Of a DNA stretch of 64,000 nt, positions 45,689 through 54,215 are shown piece by piece (position 1 is the stretch's first letter; every line of letters begins with the position of its first letter). Source of the stretch: Nitrincola alkalilacustris (GTDB lineage Bacteria; Pseudomonadota; Gammaproteobacteria; Pseudomonadales; Balneatricaceae); the NCBI RefSeq assembly GCF_008973755.1, contig NZ_WBOM01000006.1, forward strand, positions 124,001 to 188,000, in the 5' to 3' direction. Made by a program: the position numbers and the translations under genes. The notes beneath the pieces were generated by a model. That model was given only the letters and a program-made list of their open reading frames with translations. It was not told the origin of the DNA and did not search any database.

Positions 45689-46582
45689 TCAGTCCCGAGA
45701 CAGGCTTGTCACATAGGCAGTGATCAGGTGGATCTGATCATCCGTCAGCAGGTGGCGGAAAGAGGGCATCACGCCGCTGCGTCCAACGCGCAGAGTATGT
45801 GCGATCTGTCCGAACTCACCGCCATATAGCCAGATATCGTTGGTCAGGTTAGGTGCGCCGAGTGCGTACATGCCTGTGCCGTCTGGCATATGGCAGGCGG
45901 CACACAGTGCCTGATACTGAGGTTCTGCACGATCAGCAGAGCCCGCATCATGCTCACGACCGCTGAGCTTCAGCACGTAGTGAGTCATATCACGTATACC
46001 CTCTTCACCCAGCACCGGCAACCAGCCCGGCATCGCACCCATACGCCCCTGAGTAATGCTGTGCTTGATGGCGGTCTCATCGCCGCCATACAGCCAGTCA
46101 TTATTGGTCAGGTTGGGAAAGCCATAAGCCCCGGTGCCTGCTGTGCCGTGGCACAGAGAGCAGTTGTTGGCATAAAGACGCTGACCGATACGCAAGCCTG
46201 CAGCATTCTCAGACAGCTGCAACTCATCAATCGAGAGGGATGCATACTGAGCAAAGATAGGTGCATAGTTCTCTTCAGCGTAGGCCATCTCCTCCTGCCA
46301 CTGCTTGGTTGATGTCCACCCCAGAAGTCCTGCAAAGTTGCCAAGACCGGGATAGAGCAGCAGATAGCCAAGTCCGAAAATTACAGTAGCCACGAACATC
46401 TGGAACCACCATTTGGGCATGGGGTTGTCCAGCTCTTCGATTCCATCAAAGGAGTGACCGACGGTTTCTTCGGTCAATTCCTGATGAGGCTGGCTTCTGC
46501 GGGTTGCAAACAGCAGCCAGGTACAACCAAAAATCACTGCCAGGGTAATGACAGTTACCCACGCGCTCCAGAAAGCACTCAT
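45689..46582 (-). CDS. ccoP: cbb3 oxidase subunit III, diheme cytochrome c CcoP
   Basis: A 297-residue membrane-anchored diheme cytochrome. Two N-terminal helices are followed by two heme-binding motifs, CSLCH and CAACH, each with a downstream axial methionine (GAMPGW and GVMPSF). It passes electrons from soluble cytochrome c towards CcoO. Its start overlaps the ccoQ stop by 4 bp. Confidence 0.95.
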   Translation of the reverse strand: MSAFWSAWVTVITLAVIFGCTWLLFATRRSQPHQELTEETVGHSFDGIEELDNPMPKWWFQMFVATVIFGLGYLLLYPGLGNFAGLLGWTSTKQWQEEMAYAEENYAPIFAQYASLSIDELQLSENAAGLRIGQRLYANNCSLCHGTAGTGAYGFPNLTNNDWLYGGDETAIKHSITQGRMGAMPGWLPVLGEEGIRDMTHYVLKLSGREHDAGSADRAEPQYQALCAACHMPDGTGMYALGAPNLTNDIWLYGGEFGQIAHTLRVGRSGVMPSFRHLLTDDQIHLITAYVTSLSRD

Positions 46583-46776
46583 TTTTCTTCTCTCCTGTCA
46601 TGGGCTGGTTCGTTGCTCTTGTTGTTGTCTGCTTCCTGCTCATCATCCGCAAAGGGAAGATTTGCGGCATCATCGAAGCTTTTCTTGTTCTGAGGCAAGA
46701 GCACCCAGATGAAAAGCCCCAGGAAGGTGATCAACATCACCAGTGGCAAGAACGGGCCATAAACATCATAACTCAC
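46579..46776 (-). CDS. ccoQ: cbb3 oxidase subunit IV CcoQ
   Basis: A 65-residue protein with one helix (LVMLITFLGLFIWVLLP) followed by KKSFDDAANLPFADDE, the conserved CcoQ segment. It stabilises the CcoNOP complex. It starts 6 bp after ccoO and overlaps ccoP by 4 bp. Confidence 0.93.
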   Translation of the reverse strand: MSYDVYGPFLPLVMLITFLGLFIWVLLPQNKKSFDDAANLPFADDEQEADNNKSNEPAHDRREEK

Positions 46777-46782
46777 TGAGGA

Positions 46783-47403
46783 TTACCGTGTTTGGGTGTA
46801 GTTGTCATGAGTTCTGCCAAGCGCCTGCAGGTAAGCAACGATGGCATCAATCTCGTATCTGCCTTCAACTTCGGCACGAGCACCAGCAATCTGTTCATCC
46901 GTGTAAGGTACTCCCAGTGTGCGCATCACTTCCATTTTACGTGCAGTCAGCCTTCCATCCATCTGGTTGTCAAACAGCCAGGGGTAGGATGGCATGATAG
47001 ACTCAGGTACTACGTCGCGCGGGTTGTACAGGTGAGCACGCTGCCAGTCGTCAGAGTAACGACCGCCAACACGGGCGAGGTCCGGGCCTGTGCGCTTGGA
47101 GCCCCACAGGAAGGGGTGCTCCCATACATGCTCATTGGCTGTCGAGTAGTGCCCATAACGCTCAGTTTCTGCGCGGAAGGGGCGAATCATCTGTGTGTGG
47201 CAGACATGGCAGCCTTCACGGATGTAGATATCCCGACCTTCCAGTTCCAGTGCAGTATAGGTACGCATGTTTTCAATCGGTTTGGTGGTTGAGTCCTTGA
47301 AAAACAGGGGCACAATCTCGGCCAGACCACCGGCGCTGATCACGATCATGATCAGAATTGCCATCAGGCCGGTATTTTTCTCGATAGTTTCGTGTTTGAT
47401 CAT
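46783..47403 (-). CDS. ccoO: cbb3 oxidase subunit II, monoheme cytochrome c CcoO
   Basis: A 206-residue membrane-anchored cytochrome c. One N-terminal helix is followed by the heme motif CHVCH in [13 protein letters not shown], with further conserved segments [18 protein letters not shown] and [10 protein letters not shown] (axial methionine). Electrons pass from CcoP through this heme to CcoN. It lies 22 bp after ccoN. Confidence 0.96.
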   Translation of the reverse strand: MIKHETIEKNTGLMAILIMIVISAGGLAEIVPLFFKDSTTKPIENMRTYTALELEGRDIYIREGCHVCHTQMIRPFRAETERYGHYSTANEHVWEHPFLWGSKRTGPDLARVGGRYSDDWQRAHLYNPRDVVPESIMPSYPWLFDNQMDGRLTARKMEVMRTLGVPYTDEQIAGARAEVEGRYEIDAIVAYLQALGRTHDNYTQTR

Positions 47404-47425
47404 TGCTCTATGCTCCTCGTCTCAA

Positions 47426-48862
47426 TCACGCAGTCTGGGCCGCTGGCTCAGGTTCTGCCTTGGCGACACTGCTGCCAGAGCGGACGGTCTGCCAAACGTT
47501 GTAGGCCATGAAGAACATACCGGACAGGAAGATCAGGCCGCCGATGAAGCGGACGAAGTAACCCGGATGGCTGGCTTCCAGTGCTTCAACGAAGCTATAG
47601 GTCAGTGTTCCATCTTCGTTTACTGCGCGCCACATCAGGCCCTGCAGAATACCGTTGACCCACATGGAGACGATGTAAAGCACGGTTCCGACGGTGGCCA
47701 GCCAGAAGTGAACGTTGATCAGTTTGGTGCTGTACATGTCGGCTTTACCGAAGAGCTTCGGAATCATGTGGTAAACAGCGCCGATGGAGATCATGGCTAC
47801 CCAGCCCAATGCGCCAGAGTGAACGTGACCGACAGTCCAGTCAGTGTTGTGCGACAGGGCGTTGACGGTCTTGATCGACATCATCGGGCCTTCAAAGGTG
47901 GACATACCGTAGAAGGAGAGAGACACGACCAGGAAGCGCAGAATTGGGTCGGTACGCAGCTTATGCCAGGCACCTGACAGCGTCATCATACCGTTGATCA
48001 TACCGCCCCAGGAGGGTGCCAGCAGGATCAGAGACATCACCATCCCCAGTGACTGTGTCCAGTCAGGCAGGGCTGAGTAGTGCAGGTGGTGGCCGCCGGC
48101 CCACATGTAGGTGGCGATCAGTGCCCAGAAGTGAACGATCGACAGACGATAGGAGTAAACCGGACGATTCGCCTGCTTCGGAACGAAGTAGTACATCATG
48201 CCCAGGAAGCCTGCAGTCAGGAAGAAGCCGACCGCGTTATGGCCATACCACCACTGTATCATCGCATCGATGGTACCGGCATAGGCAGAGTAGGATTTGA
48301 ATGGAGATACCGGCAGGGCTGCACTATTAACGACATGCAGTACAGCGATAACCAGAATGAAGGCCATGTAGAACCAGTTAGCCACATAGATGTGCTTGGT
48401 TTTGCGCTTCATGATGGTGCCGATGAACACAACGGCATAGGTGACCCATACCAGGGTGATCAGAATGTCGATGGGCCATTCCAGCTCAGCGTACTCCTTG
48501 GCAGAAGTCAGGCCGAGTGGCAGTGTAATGGCTGCTGCAACGATTACCAACTGCCATCCCCAGAAGGTGAAGGCGGCGAGTCCGTCAGAAATCAGGCGAG
48601 CCTGACAGGTCCGTTGCACAACATAGTAAGAGGTTGCGAAAAGGGCGCAGCCACCAAACGCAAAAATAACTGCGTTGGTGTGTAACGGACGGATGCGTCC
48701 GTAGGATAACCAGGGAAGATCGAAGTTTAGCGCCGGCCAGACCAGCTGGGCCGCGATAAGGACACCCACGCCCATACCGACAATACCCCAGACAACAGTC
48801 ATGATGGCGAATTGACGCACCACCTTGTAGTTGTATGTCGGGTGATCAGTTGCAATGCTCAT
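47426..48862 (-). CDS. ccoN: cbb3-type cytochrome c oxidase catalytic subunit I CcoN
   Basis: A 478-residue heme-copper oxidase subunit with about 12 helices. Ligand histidines of heme b, heme b3 and CuB are visible in [38 protein letters not shown] and [11 protein letters not shown]. The tyrosine typical of C-family oxidases lies in the seventh helix. The enzyme has high oxygen affinity and supports microaerobic respiration. An FNR box lies about 310 bp upstream and a degenerate one about 97 bp upstream. Confidence 0.97.
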   Translation of the reverse strand: MSIATDHPTYNYKVVRQFAIMTVVWGIVGMGVGVLIAAQLVWPALNFDLPWLSYGRIRPLHTNAVIFAFGGCALFATSYYVVQRTCQARLISDGLAAFTFWGWQLVIVAAAITLPLGLTSAKEYAELEWPIDILITLVWVTYAVVFIGTIMKRKTKHIYVANWFYMAFILVIAVLHVVNSAALPVSPFKSYSAYAGTIDAMIQWWYGHNAVGFFLTAGFLGMMYYFVPKQANRPVYSYRLSIVHFWALIATYMWAGGHHLHYSALPDWTQSLGMVMSLILLAPSWGGMINGMMTLSGAWHKLRTDPILRFLVVSLSFYGMSTFEGPMMSIKTVNALSHNTDWTVGHVHSGALGWVAMISIGAVYHMIPKLFGKADMYSTKLINVHFWLATVGTVLYIVSMWVNGILQGLMWRAVNEDGTLTYSFVEALEASHPGYFVRFIGGLIFLSGMFFMAYNVWQTVRSGSSVAKAEPEPAAQTA

Positions 48863-48958
48863 GTCAGGCTCTCATCAACAAGCTGTTAGAGTTAAATACA
48901 GTACCAGCGCGGATTATCAGTGAATTACCCCCGTATTTCAATGTAATGAAAAGGTTTG

Positions 48959-48972
48959 TTGCATTGCATCAA
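48959..48972 (-). promoter_or_regulatory. Degenerate FNR-like site upstream of ccoN
   Basis: TTGCATTGCATCAA has one perfect half-site (ATCAA) and 3 of 5 matches in the other. It lies 97 bp before the ccoN start. The -10 expected at class II spacing is poor. Confidence 0.3.
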
Positions 48973-49171
48973 GACGATGCAGGGCGTCATGTTCAGCCAG
49001 ACTGGAGTGTTATATGGTGTCGTGATTTTTGTAATTAAGTTGCTGATTGTAAAGAAAAAAATACTTGCATTTCAGATCAGAAGCATCTTGTGAAAAGCAG
49101 TGTTAGATAGTCTTGGTAGTTATAATAGATACTTTGGTATTGGTCCAAATGACATGATAAATGATGTTTAT

Positions 49172-49185
49172 TTGATATGGATCAA
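49172..49185. promoter_or_regulatory. Perfect FNR/Anr box in the ccoN-rlmM gap
   Basis: TTGATATGGATCAA matches TTGAT-N4-ATCAA completely. For ccoN, a TATTAT -10 at 49127-49122 would place the box centre about 63 bp before the start, near a class I position. It is about 80 bp ahead of rlmM. I favour ccoNOQP as the target. Confidence 0.75.
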
Positions 49186-49257
49186 GATTGCGACTCAGGT
49201 ATGATGGGCGCCGAAGTACCTGAATTAAAGCCAGCAGGCAGGAGAGAAATACCTCAG

Positions 49258-50334
49258 ATGCAGACTCTAGACACACTGATACTCTATTGCCGTTCCGGAT
49301 TTGAGCGTGAATGTGCAGCAGAGTTCACGGAGCGCGCAGCGATGGCTGGCTTCTCAGGACATCCTTCTTACAAAGGGGATGAAGCCTATGTGATCTTCAA
49401 CCTTCATCAGCCGGGAGCTGCTCTACAGGTCATGGAGGAGATAGAGTTTCGTTCTCTCATTTTTGTGCGCCAGTGGGTGGCCTGCCTGCCGATGATGGAT
49501 GATCTGCCAGGGCATGATCGTGTGACACCTGTTTTGGAGCAGGCTGCCGCACTGCCCTTATGCAATGAGCTATTCGCCGAAACGCCGGATACAACATCCG
49601 GGCGTGAGCTTCAGGGCTTTGCACGCAAATTCAGTTCGGCACTGGTTCAGCAGATGCGTAAGCAGAATCGACTGTTGCCGCGAAAGCAGAAAGCCGACTG
49701 GCGGATGCATCTGTTCGTGCTGTCGGGAAAGTGCTTGTGGCTGGGTGTTTCGCCACGGCGTAACAGTTCACCCTGGGAGATGGGTATTCTGCGCCTGAAG
49801 TTTCCGTCATCAGCCCCCAGCCGTTCCACACTCAAGCTTGAGGAGGCCTGGCACTGGTTTCTGTCCAGGCAGGAGCAGGAGCAGCGCCTTGGCGGTGGCA
49901 AGACAGCTGTTGATCTGGGCGCTGCGCCCGGTGGCTGGACCTGGCAGTTGGTGCAGCAGGGGATGTTCGTAACCGCTGTAGATAATGGCCCGATGGGAGA
50001 AGAGTTAATGGAGAGTGGTCAGGTTACCCACCTGCGTGAAGATGCCTTCTCCTTTGCGCCCTCCAAACCGGTTTACTGGATGGTGTGCGATGTGGTCGAA
50101 AAACCCTCACGAATCGCTGATCTTGTGGTTCTCTGGGCGAAAAGGGGGTGGTGCCGCGAAGCCGTGTTCAACCTCAAGCTTCCCATGAAGCAGCGCTATC
50201 GTGAAGTGGTCAGCTGTCTTGATACTATCCGCAGCGAGCTGGATGCCGCGGGTGTGACGCACCGAATAGAGGCGCGGCATCTGTATCATGATCGTGAAGA
50301 GATTACCTGCTTTCTTGATCTGCGCCGTGAATGA
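49258..50334 (+). CDS. rlmM: 23S rRNA C2498 2'-O-ribose methyltransferase RlmM
   Basis: A 358-residue methyltransferase. The N-terminal THUMP-like region begins LILYCRSGFERECAAEFT and has SLIFVRQWVA. The Rossmann-like SAM domain has VDLGAAPGGWTWQLVQQG, then VYWMVCDVVEKPSR and NLKLPMKQRY with the catalytic lysines of the RrmJ-like K-D-K-E tetrad. RlmM modifies 23S rRNA before the 50S subunit matures. I start at the ATG at 49258, where similarity to E. coli RlmM begins; an ATG at 49177 in frame would overlap the FNR box. Confidence 0.93.
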   Translation: MQTLDTLILYCRSGFERECAAEFTERAAMAGFSGHPSYKGDEAYVIFNLHQPGAALQVMEEIEFRSLIFVRQWVACLPMMDDLPGHDRVTPVLEQAAALPLCNELFAETPDTTSGRELQGFARKFSSALVQQMRKQNRLLPRKQKADWRMHLFVLSGKCLWLGVSPRRNSSPWEMGILRLKFPSSAPSRSTLKLEEAWHWFLSRQEQEQRLGGGKTAVDLGAAPGGWTWQLVQQGMFVTAVDNGPMGEELMESGQVTHLREDAFSFAPSKPVYWMVCDVVEKPSRIADLVVLWAKRGWCREAVFNLKLPMKQRYREVVSCLDTIRSELDAAGVTHRIEARHLYHDREEITCFLDLRRE

Positions 50335-50616
50335 TCAGTACTCGTAGAGTGTGATCTTTTCCTCCCGATCCAGCAGCAGACTCATCTCTTTCATCATCTC
50401 TTTGCGAGCGTCCGACTGGGCCCAGATCTGCCAGTCGTGAGCATTTCTGAAATTGGCGATGACCAGGCGATGCATGGGGTCATCGATATCCTTGAGGGCT
50501 TCGCCCGATATGAAGCCGTGTGCAGACATGGCTTTCTGTAGTGTCTCAGTGGCCACGCGGTCATAATGCTCGTCCAGATCCAGTGCAATATGGCGCTCTA
50601 TCAGTACTCGAATCAT
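50335..50616 (-). CDS. Antibiotic biosynthesis monooxygenase (ABM)-domain protein
   Basis: A 93-residue single-domain protein. IRVLIERHIALDLDEHYDRV, FISGEALKDIDDPMHRLVI and the W-x-x-W-like DWQIWAQSDAR are the usual ABM segments. Such small dimeric ferredoxin-like proteins include quinol or heme monooxygenases, but many have unknown activity. It is convergent with rlmM and abuts its stop codon. Confidence 0.85.
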   Translation of the reverse strand: MIRVLIERHIALDLDEHYDRVATETLQKAMSAHGFISGEALKDIDDPMHRLVIANFRNAHDWQIWAQSDARKEMMKEMSLLLDREEKITLYEY

Positions 50617-50784
50617 GGCATCTTTCCTCTGCTGATATTGGTGTGCTTAATGGTTTGCAAAAAGTGTTCTGAGCATGATTCAAGCATAGTCGCTCCTCAG
50701 AGGCATGTTAACTGCGTATATGCAGTTTCTCTGAGGTAGGATATTTGCGACAATAGTGGCCCTTACAGAGAAGAGTGGCAGGTA

Positions 50785-51027
50785 ATGGATAAGATCGACG
50801 CAGATGTCTTGCTGGATACATCCGGTCTGTTGTGCCCTGAACCGGTCATGCTGCTGCATAACAAAATACAGGAGATGGCGGTCGATCAGGTGCTGCATGT
50901 GATCGCCACAGACCCTTCCACTCAGCGTGATATACCCAGATTCTGCAGGTTTCTGGGGCATGAGCTGCTGAGTGAGAAGCAACAGGAAATGATTTATGAG
51001 TATTTCATCCGCAAAGGCGATGTCTGA
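50785..51027 (+). CDS. tusA: TusA-family sulfurtransferase
   Basis: An 80-residue sulfur carrier protein. The family motif LLCPEPVM with catalytic Cys17 is present, and FCRFLGHELLSE matches TusA. In E. coli TusA passes persulfide sulfur to TusBCD for tRNA 2-thiouridine and to molybdenum cofactor enzymes. Its 3' end overlaps the next gene, which encodes a ProQ-like protein, by 8 to 32 bp depending on the start, suggesting coupled translation. Confidence 0.93.
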   Translation: MDKIDADVLLDTSGLLCPEPVMLLHNKIQEMAVDQVLHVIATDPSTQRDIPRFCRFLGHELLSEKQQEMIYEYFIRKGDV

Positions 51028-51601
51028 GCTGGAGCAGTTAAGGCACACAACCGAGCGATTGCTGGTTGAGTGTGAGCAACGACTGGAGTACGCTGAGCGG
51101 CGTTTGAACAGTTCAATTGAGCGAGTTGAGAGTAAAGCAGTGAATGATTCAGTGAAAGTGGACAGCGAAAAGAGCGGCTCCCGTAATCGGACTAAAAATC
51201 GTGCCGCCAATCTGGCCGCACTGCAGGAGCTGACACAAGCCTATCCGGCAGTGTTCAGTCGGGAGAATGTAAGACCGCTGAAAATCGGCATACAGGAAGA
51301 TCTGATTGCGGATGATAAACTGTCCAAAACCCGTATCAAGCGTGCGCTAGCCTCATATGTGCGCTCCCCCAACTATCTGCGCAGCATTCAGGAAGGTGCG
51401 CCACGCATCGGGCTGGATGGAGAGCCGGCGGGGCAGGTGACTGCCTCCGAAGCCGAACATGCCAAAGCGCAGCTAAAGGCCTACCATCAACTGCGCAAGG
51501 AACGTATCCGTGAGCAGGAGAAGCAGGCCAAGCTGAAAGAGAAAGAGGAGCGTCTCAACGATAAATTGAGTCAGTTGCTGAATCTGAATCAGAACCGCTG
51601 A
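50996..51601 (+). CDS. ProQ/FinO-domain RNA-binding protein
   Basis: A 201-residue protein. The N-terminal 60 residues are a predicted helical or coiled-coil, charged segment (LEQLRHTTERLLVECEQRLE). The central FinO/ProQ domain (about 70-150) has LQELTQAYPAVFS, RPLKIGIQEDLIAD, RIKRALASYVRSPNYLRSI and GAPRIGLDGEPAG. The lysine-rich helical tail (165-195) resembles FinO-type extensions. Such proteins bind structured sRNAs and 3' UTR terminators. It lacks the C-terminal Tudor-like domain of E. coli ProQ. ATG 50996 (AGGA upstream) or 51020 could be the start; both overlap tusA. Confidence 0.9.
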   Translation: MSISSAKAMSELEQLRHTTERLLVECEQRLEYAERRLNSSIERVESKAVNDSVKVDSEKSGSRNRTKNRAANLAALQELTQAYPAVFSRENVRPLKIGIQEDLIADDKLSKTRIKRALASYVRSPNYLRSIQEGAPRIGLDGEPAGQVTASEAEHAKAQLKAYHQLRKERIREQEKQAKLKEKEERLNDKLSQLLNLNQNR

Positions 51602-51604
51602 TCC

Positions 51605-52723
51605 TCAGTCAGCGGATTGTTGATCCAGTCCGGGCATCATGCCGCATTGGCCCAGAAGCTGTTGCCAGGCCGATGTGTGTCGGTCTCTGGCTGCTGTATA
51701 GGCTTGCCAGAGGCTGTTCGGTGAATCGGTACTGACCACTTGCCGGTAGTAGGGTGCAGTGCTGTCCGGTATCGGTAGGGGTGCCATGATCTGCTGCTGT
51801 AACTCCAGCCAGCGAATACCCTGCTGATGCACAGTGGCAAGATAGCCTTGTATCTCCTGGGCATAGAAGCGTGTGAACACATTGCGCAGGATCTCTGCCT
51901 GTGGATTGGGTCGGCCGTTATAGCAGACCGGCAGGCGCTCCAGCCGACTTTCAATTGCATCTGCCGCCGCATCCAGCAGATGTGTCAGATGCAGAAGACT
52001 CTTCAGCAATTGTGCGCCGAAATCACTTCGATAAAGGCGTTCATAATCCTGCTCCAGCGCCTTGACTGCACCAGCCTCAATGAAGTCGGTGCCTGGTTGT
52101 GTCTGGCTACTGATTCTGGCAAACATCTCCAGACTGGGCTCAATGGTGGCGAAAAGTCCGGCGTTATTCAGAGGCAGGGGTGGTTGGTTGATGGCAAACT
52201 GCTTTTCCATTTCGGGTGCCGTATAAAGGCTGTTCCAGATCACGGCTGGCAGATTATCACGTTTAATGCGATGAATTTCACTGATCTGCTGCAGAACCCC
52301 TTTAAACTCCTCTTCCAGATCCAAGTCCTTTGTTATCAGGGCGTGCAGCAGATCCTCGCACTCAGCGATTGCCTGCAGAAACTGCAACTCATAGATCAGT
52401 TGCTGAGAAGGGGGCATGACACGTCCGAGCGAACTGTTGCGTTGAGCAACCAGAGGCAGCAGGTTGCAATGGCGCAGGTTTAGCACATCAAACAGTCCTT
52501 CTCTGATCTCCGTTACCGGTAGCAGACGTTGGCGTCTTGGGGGTTGGCTAGGGAGTGGCTGCAAAGTGGATGCAGAGTATTCAACGGGTTGATCCAGCGC
52601 ATTGCCGAGGCGTTGTGCATAGGTTTGCATCATCTTTTCGGGCGTGGGTTCTGAGCATCCCGATATCGTTCCTGCTGTTAAGACTGCCAGTAATATCAGG
52701 CAGGCCTCATGGACTTTGATCAT
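51605..52723 (-). CDS. DUF3080-family lipoprotein
   Basis: A 372-residue protein with a lipoprotein signal ending in TISGC (lipidation at Cys23). The rest is mostly helical with few strands and matches the DUF3080 family of gammaproteobacteria: YAQRLGNALDQPV near the start, LLPVTEIREGLFDVLNLRHC and LVAQRNSSLGRVM. Its function is unknown; a periplasmic location is predicted. It overlaps the norM stop region by 17 bp and is probably co-transcribed with it. Confidence 0.85.
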   Translation of the reverse strand: MIKVHEACLILLAVLTAGTISGCSEPTPEKMMQTYAQRLGNALDQPVEYSASTLQPLPSQPPRRQRLLPVTEIREGLFDVLNLRHCNLLPLVAQRNSSLGRVMPPSQQLIYELQFLQAIAECEDLLHALITKDLDLEEEFKGVLQQISEIHRIKRDNLPAVIWNSLYTAPEMEKQFAINQPPLPLNNAGLFATIEPSLEMFARISSQTQPGTDFIEAGAVKALEQDYERLYRSDFGAQLLKSLLHLTHLLDAAADAIESRLERLPVCYNGRPNPQAEILRNVFTRFYAQEIQGYLATVHQQGIRWLELQQQIMAPLPIPDSTAPYYRQVVSTDSPNSLWQAYTAARDRHTSAWQQLLGQCGMMPGLDQQSAD

Positions 52724-54077
52724 GGCGTGACACCAGATGTAACCTTGTCATCAGCAATACGGCACCAGCACTCAAGCCGATCACCAGTCCATACCAGAAG
52801 CCGGCAGGCCCCATGGCTGGAACCAGTATGTCGGTCAGGCTCAGCAGATAGCCGACTGGCAGTCCTATCACCCAGAAGGAGATGAACACCAGTATTAAAG
52901 GTATAGAAGTATCCTTGTAGCCACGCAAGGCTCCGGCTGCACTGACCTGTATCGCATCGGATAGCTGGAACAGAGCGGCAATCACGAGCAGTGAGGCAGC
53001 CAGATCGAGAATTTCTATATCCGGGGTATACAGGCGTGCGATGCCTCTTGCAAAGAGTAGCGTCAAAGTGGTGGAGATCAGTGCAAAAAGGAGGGTGATC
53101 TGTATCCCTGTAAAGGCTGCATATCTGGCTGCTGCAGCCTGTCCGGCACCCGACAGTTGTCCGACACGGATGGTCAGTGAGATGGCAATACTCAGAGGCA
53201 GCATGAAGACCATGCCGGTGAAGCTGATGGTGATCTGATGCGCCGCGAGTACTATATCGCCAAGCTTTGCCAGCAGCAGGGCTATCACGCAAAACATGCT
53301 GGCCTCTATCAGTAGCGCAAAGCCGATGGGGGTTCCGAGCCTGAGAAAACTCAGTACAGCGCCGAATTGAGGCTTCTGCCAGCGCTGCCAGAGCTTGAGA
53401 GGGGCAAATGACGGACTCTTATGCAGGTAGCCCGAGCCGCAGAGCAGGATGATCCACATGACGATAGCGCTGGCCCAGCCACAACCGACACCGCCGAGTT
53501 CCGGGAAGCCGAACTTGCCGAATATCAGGACATAGTTGAGCGGGATATTGCATAGCAGGCCGATGATGGCGATCTTCATCACCGGGCGGGTTTTACCGAA
53601 GCCTTCACAATAGCTGCGGATGACCTGAAAAAGCAGCAGGGCCGGAAAACCCAGGGATATCGCTTCAAGATAGCGTCGGGTTTTGTCCTGAAGGCTGGGT
53701 TCCAGCGACAACAGTGCGAGCAGTGGGTCTGTATTGTTGAGGATCAGCAGGGCAATCAAACCCAGTACCAGAGCTATCCATAGCCCCTGATGAAGAGTGT
53801 TGGGTGTGTCTTGCGTCTTGTTGGCGCCAACCAGATGGGCAACCAGAGGCGTGGTGGCCATCAGGATACCACTCAATGCCAGAAAAACCGGGATCCAGAT
53901 GCTGGTGCCAAGAGCGATGGCAGCCAGATCTTCGGCACCGGCGCGAGCCGCCATCAGCGTATCCACAAAGCCGATGGAGTGCTGAGCGAGCTGTGCAATC
54001 ACAATAGGCCATGCCAGATGAAGAATAGCCAGTGTCTCCTCTCGCTTTCTGCTCAGGGAGTTTTTAATAAGATGCAT
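52707..54077 (-). CDS. MATE-family multidrug efflux transporter (NorM-like)
   Basis: A 456-residue membrane protein with 12 predicted helices in two six-helix halves. HLAWPIVIAQLAQHSIGFVDTLMAARAGAEDLAAIALG at the start and the second-half ALLIEASMFCVIALLLAKLGDIVLAAHQI are typical of NorM. It exports cationic drugs or metabolites with Na+ or H+. It lies downstream of phaC after a terminator and upstream of the DUF3080 lipoprotein gene with a 17-bp overlap. Confidence 0.92.
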   Translation of the reverse strand: MHLIKNSLSRKREETLAILHLAWPIVIAQLAQHSIGFVDTLMAARAGAEDLAAIALGTSIWIPVFLALSGILMATTPLVAHLVGANKTQDTPNTLHQGLWIALVLGLIALLILNNTDPLLALLSLEPSLQDKTRRYLEAISLGFPALLLFQVIRSYCEGFGKTRPVMKIAIIGLLCNIPLNYVLIFGKFGFPELGGVGCGWASAIVMWIILLCGSGYLHKSPSFAPLKLWQRWQKPQFGAVLSFLRLGTPIGFALLIEASMFCVIALLLAKLGDIVLAAHQITISFTGMVFMLPLSIAISLTIRVGQLSGAGQAAAARYAAFTGIQITLLFALISTTLTLLFARGIARLYTPDIEILDLAASLLVIAALFQLSDAIQVSAAGALRGYKDTSIPLILVFISFWVIGLPVGYLLSLTDILVPAMGPAGFWYGLVIGLSAGAVLLMTRLHLVSRHDQSP

Positions 54078-54123
54078 CGAGGGTCAGTCCGGTCAGCGAG
54101 GGTATACAACTCTTCCATGATTG

Positions 54124-54147
54124 AAAAAGGGGCACCTGAGTGCCCCC
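54124..54147 (-). terminator. Intrinsic terminator between phaC and the MATE gene
   Basis: The stem GGGGCAC / GTGCCCC with a 4-base loop is followed on the minus strand by five T residues. It lies about 70 bp after the phaC stop. Confidence 0.8.
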
Positions 54148-54215
54148 TGTAGTATCAACATTAGTGTCAATACATAGCGCCTATGTCAGCGTCTATTAAT
54201 CAATAACTGCGAGAA

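Larger units (their letters stand above)
48863..49257. other. Regulatory region between ccoN and rlmM
   Basis: 395 bp between divergent genes. It contains two FNR-like sites, listed separately. A TATAAT at 49121-49126 on the plus strand and a TATTAT at 49127-49122 on the minus strand share almost the same bases and could serve rlmM and ccoN respectively. No gene was found. Confidence 0.5.

Noticed and set aside
35336-49185. The cbb3-fnr region as a horizontally acquired island
   Set aside because: Gene order matches that of Pseudomonas and related groups and no mobile elements, tRNA or base-composition break is visible; it looks ancestral.
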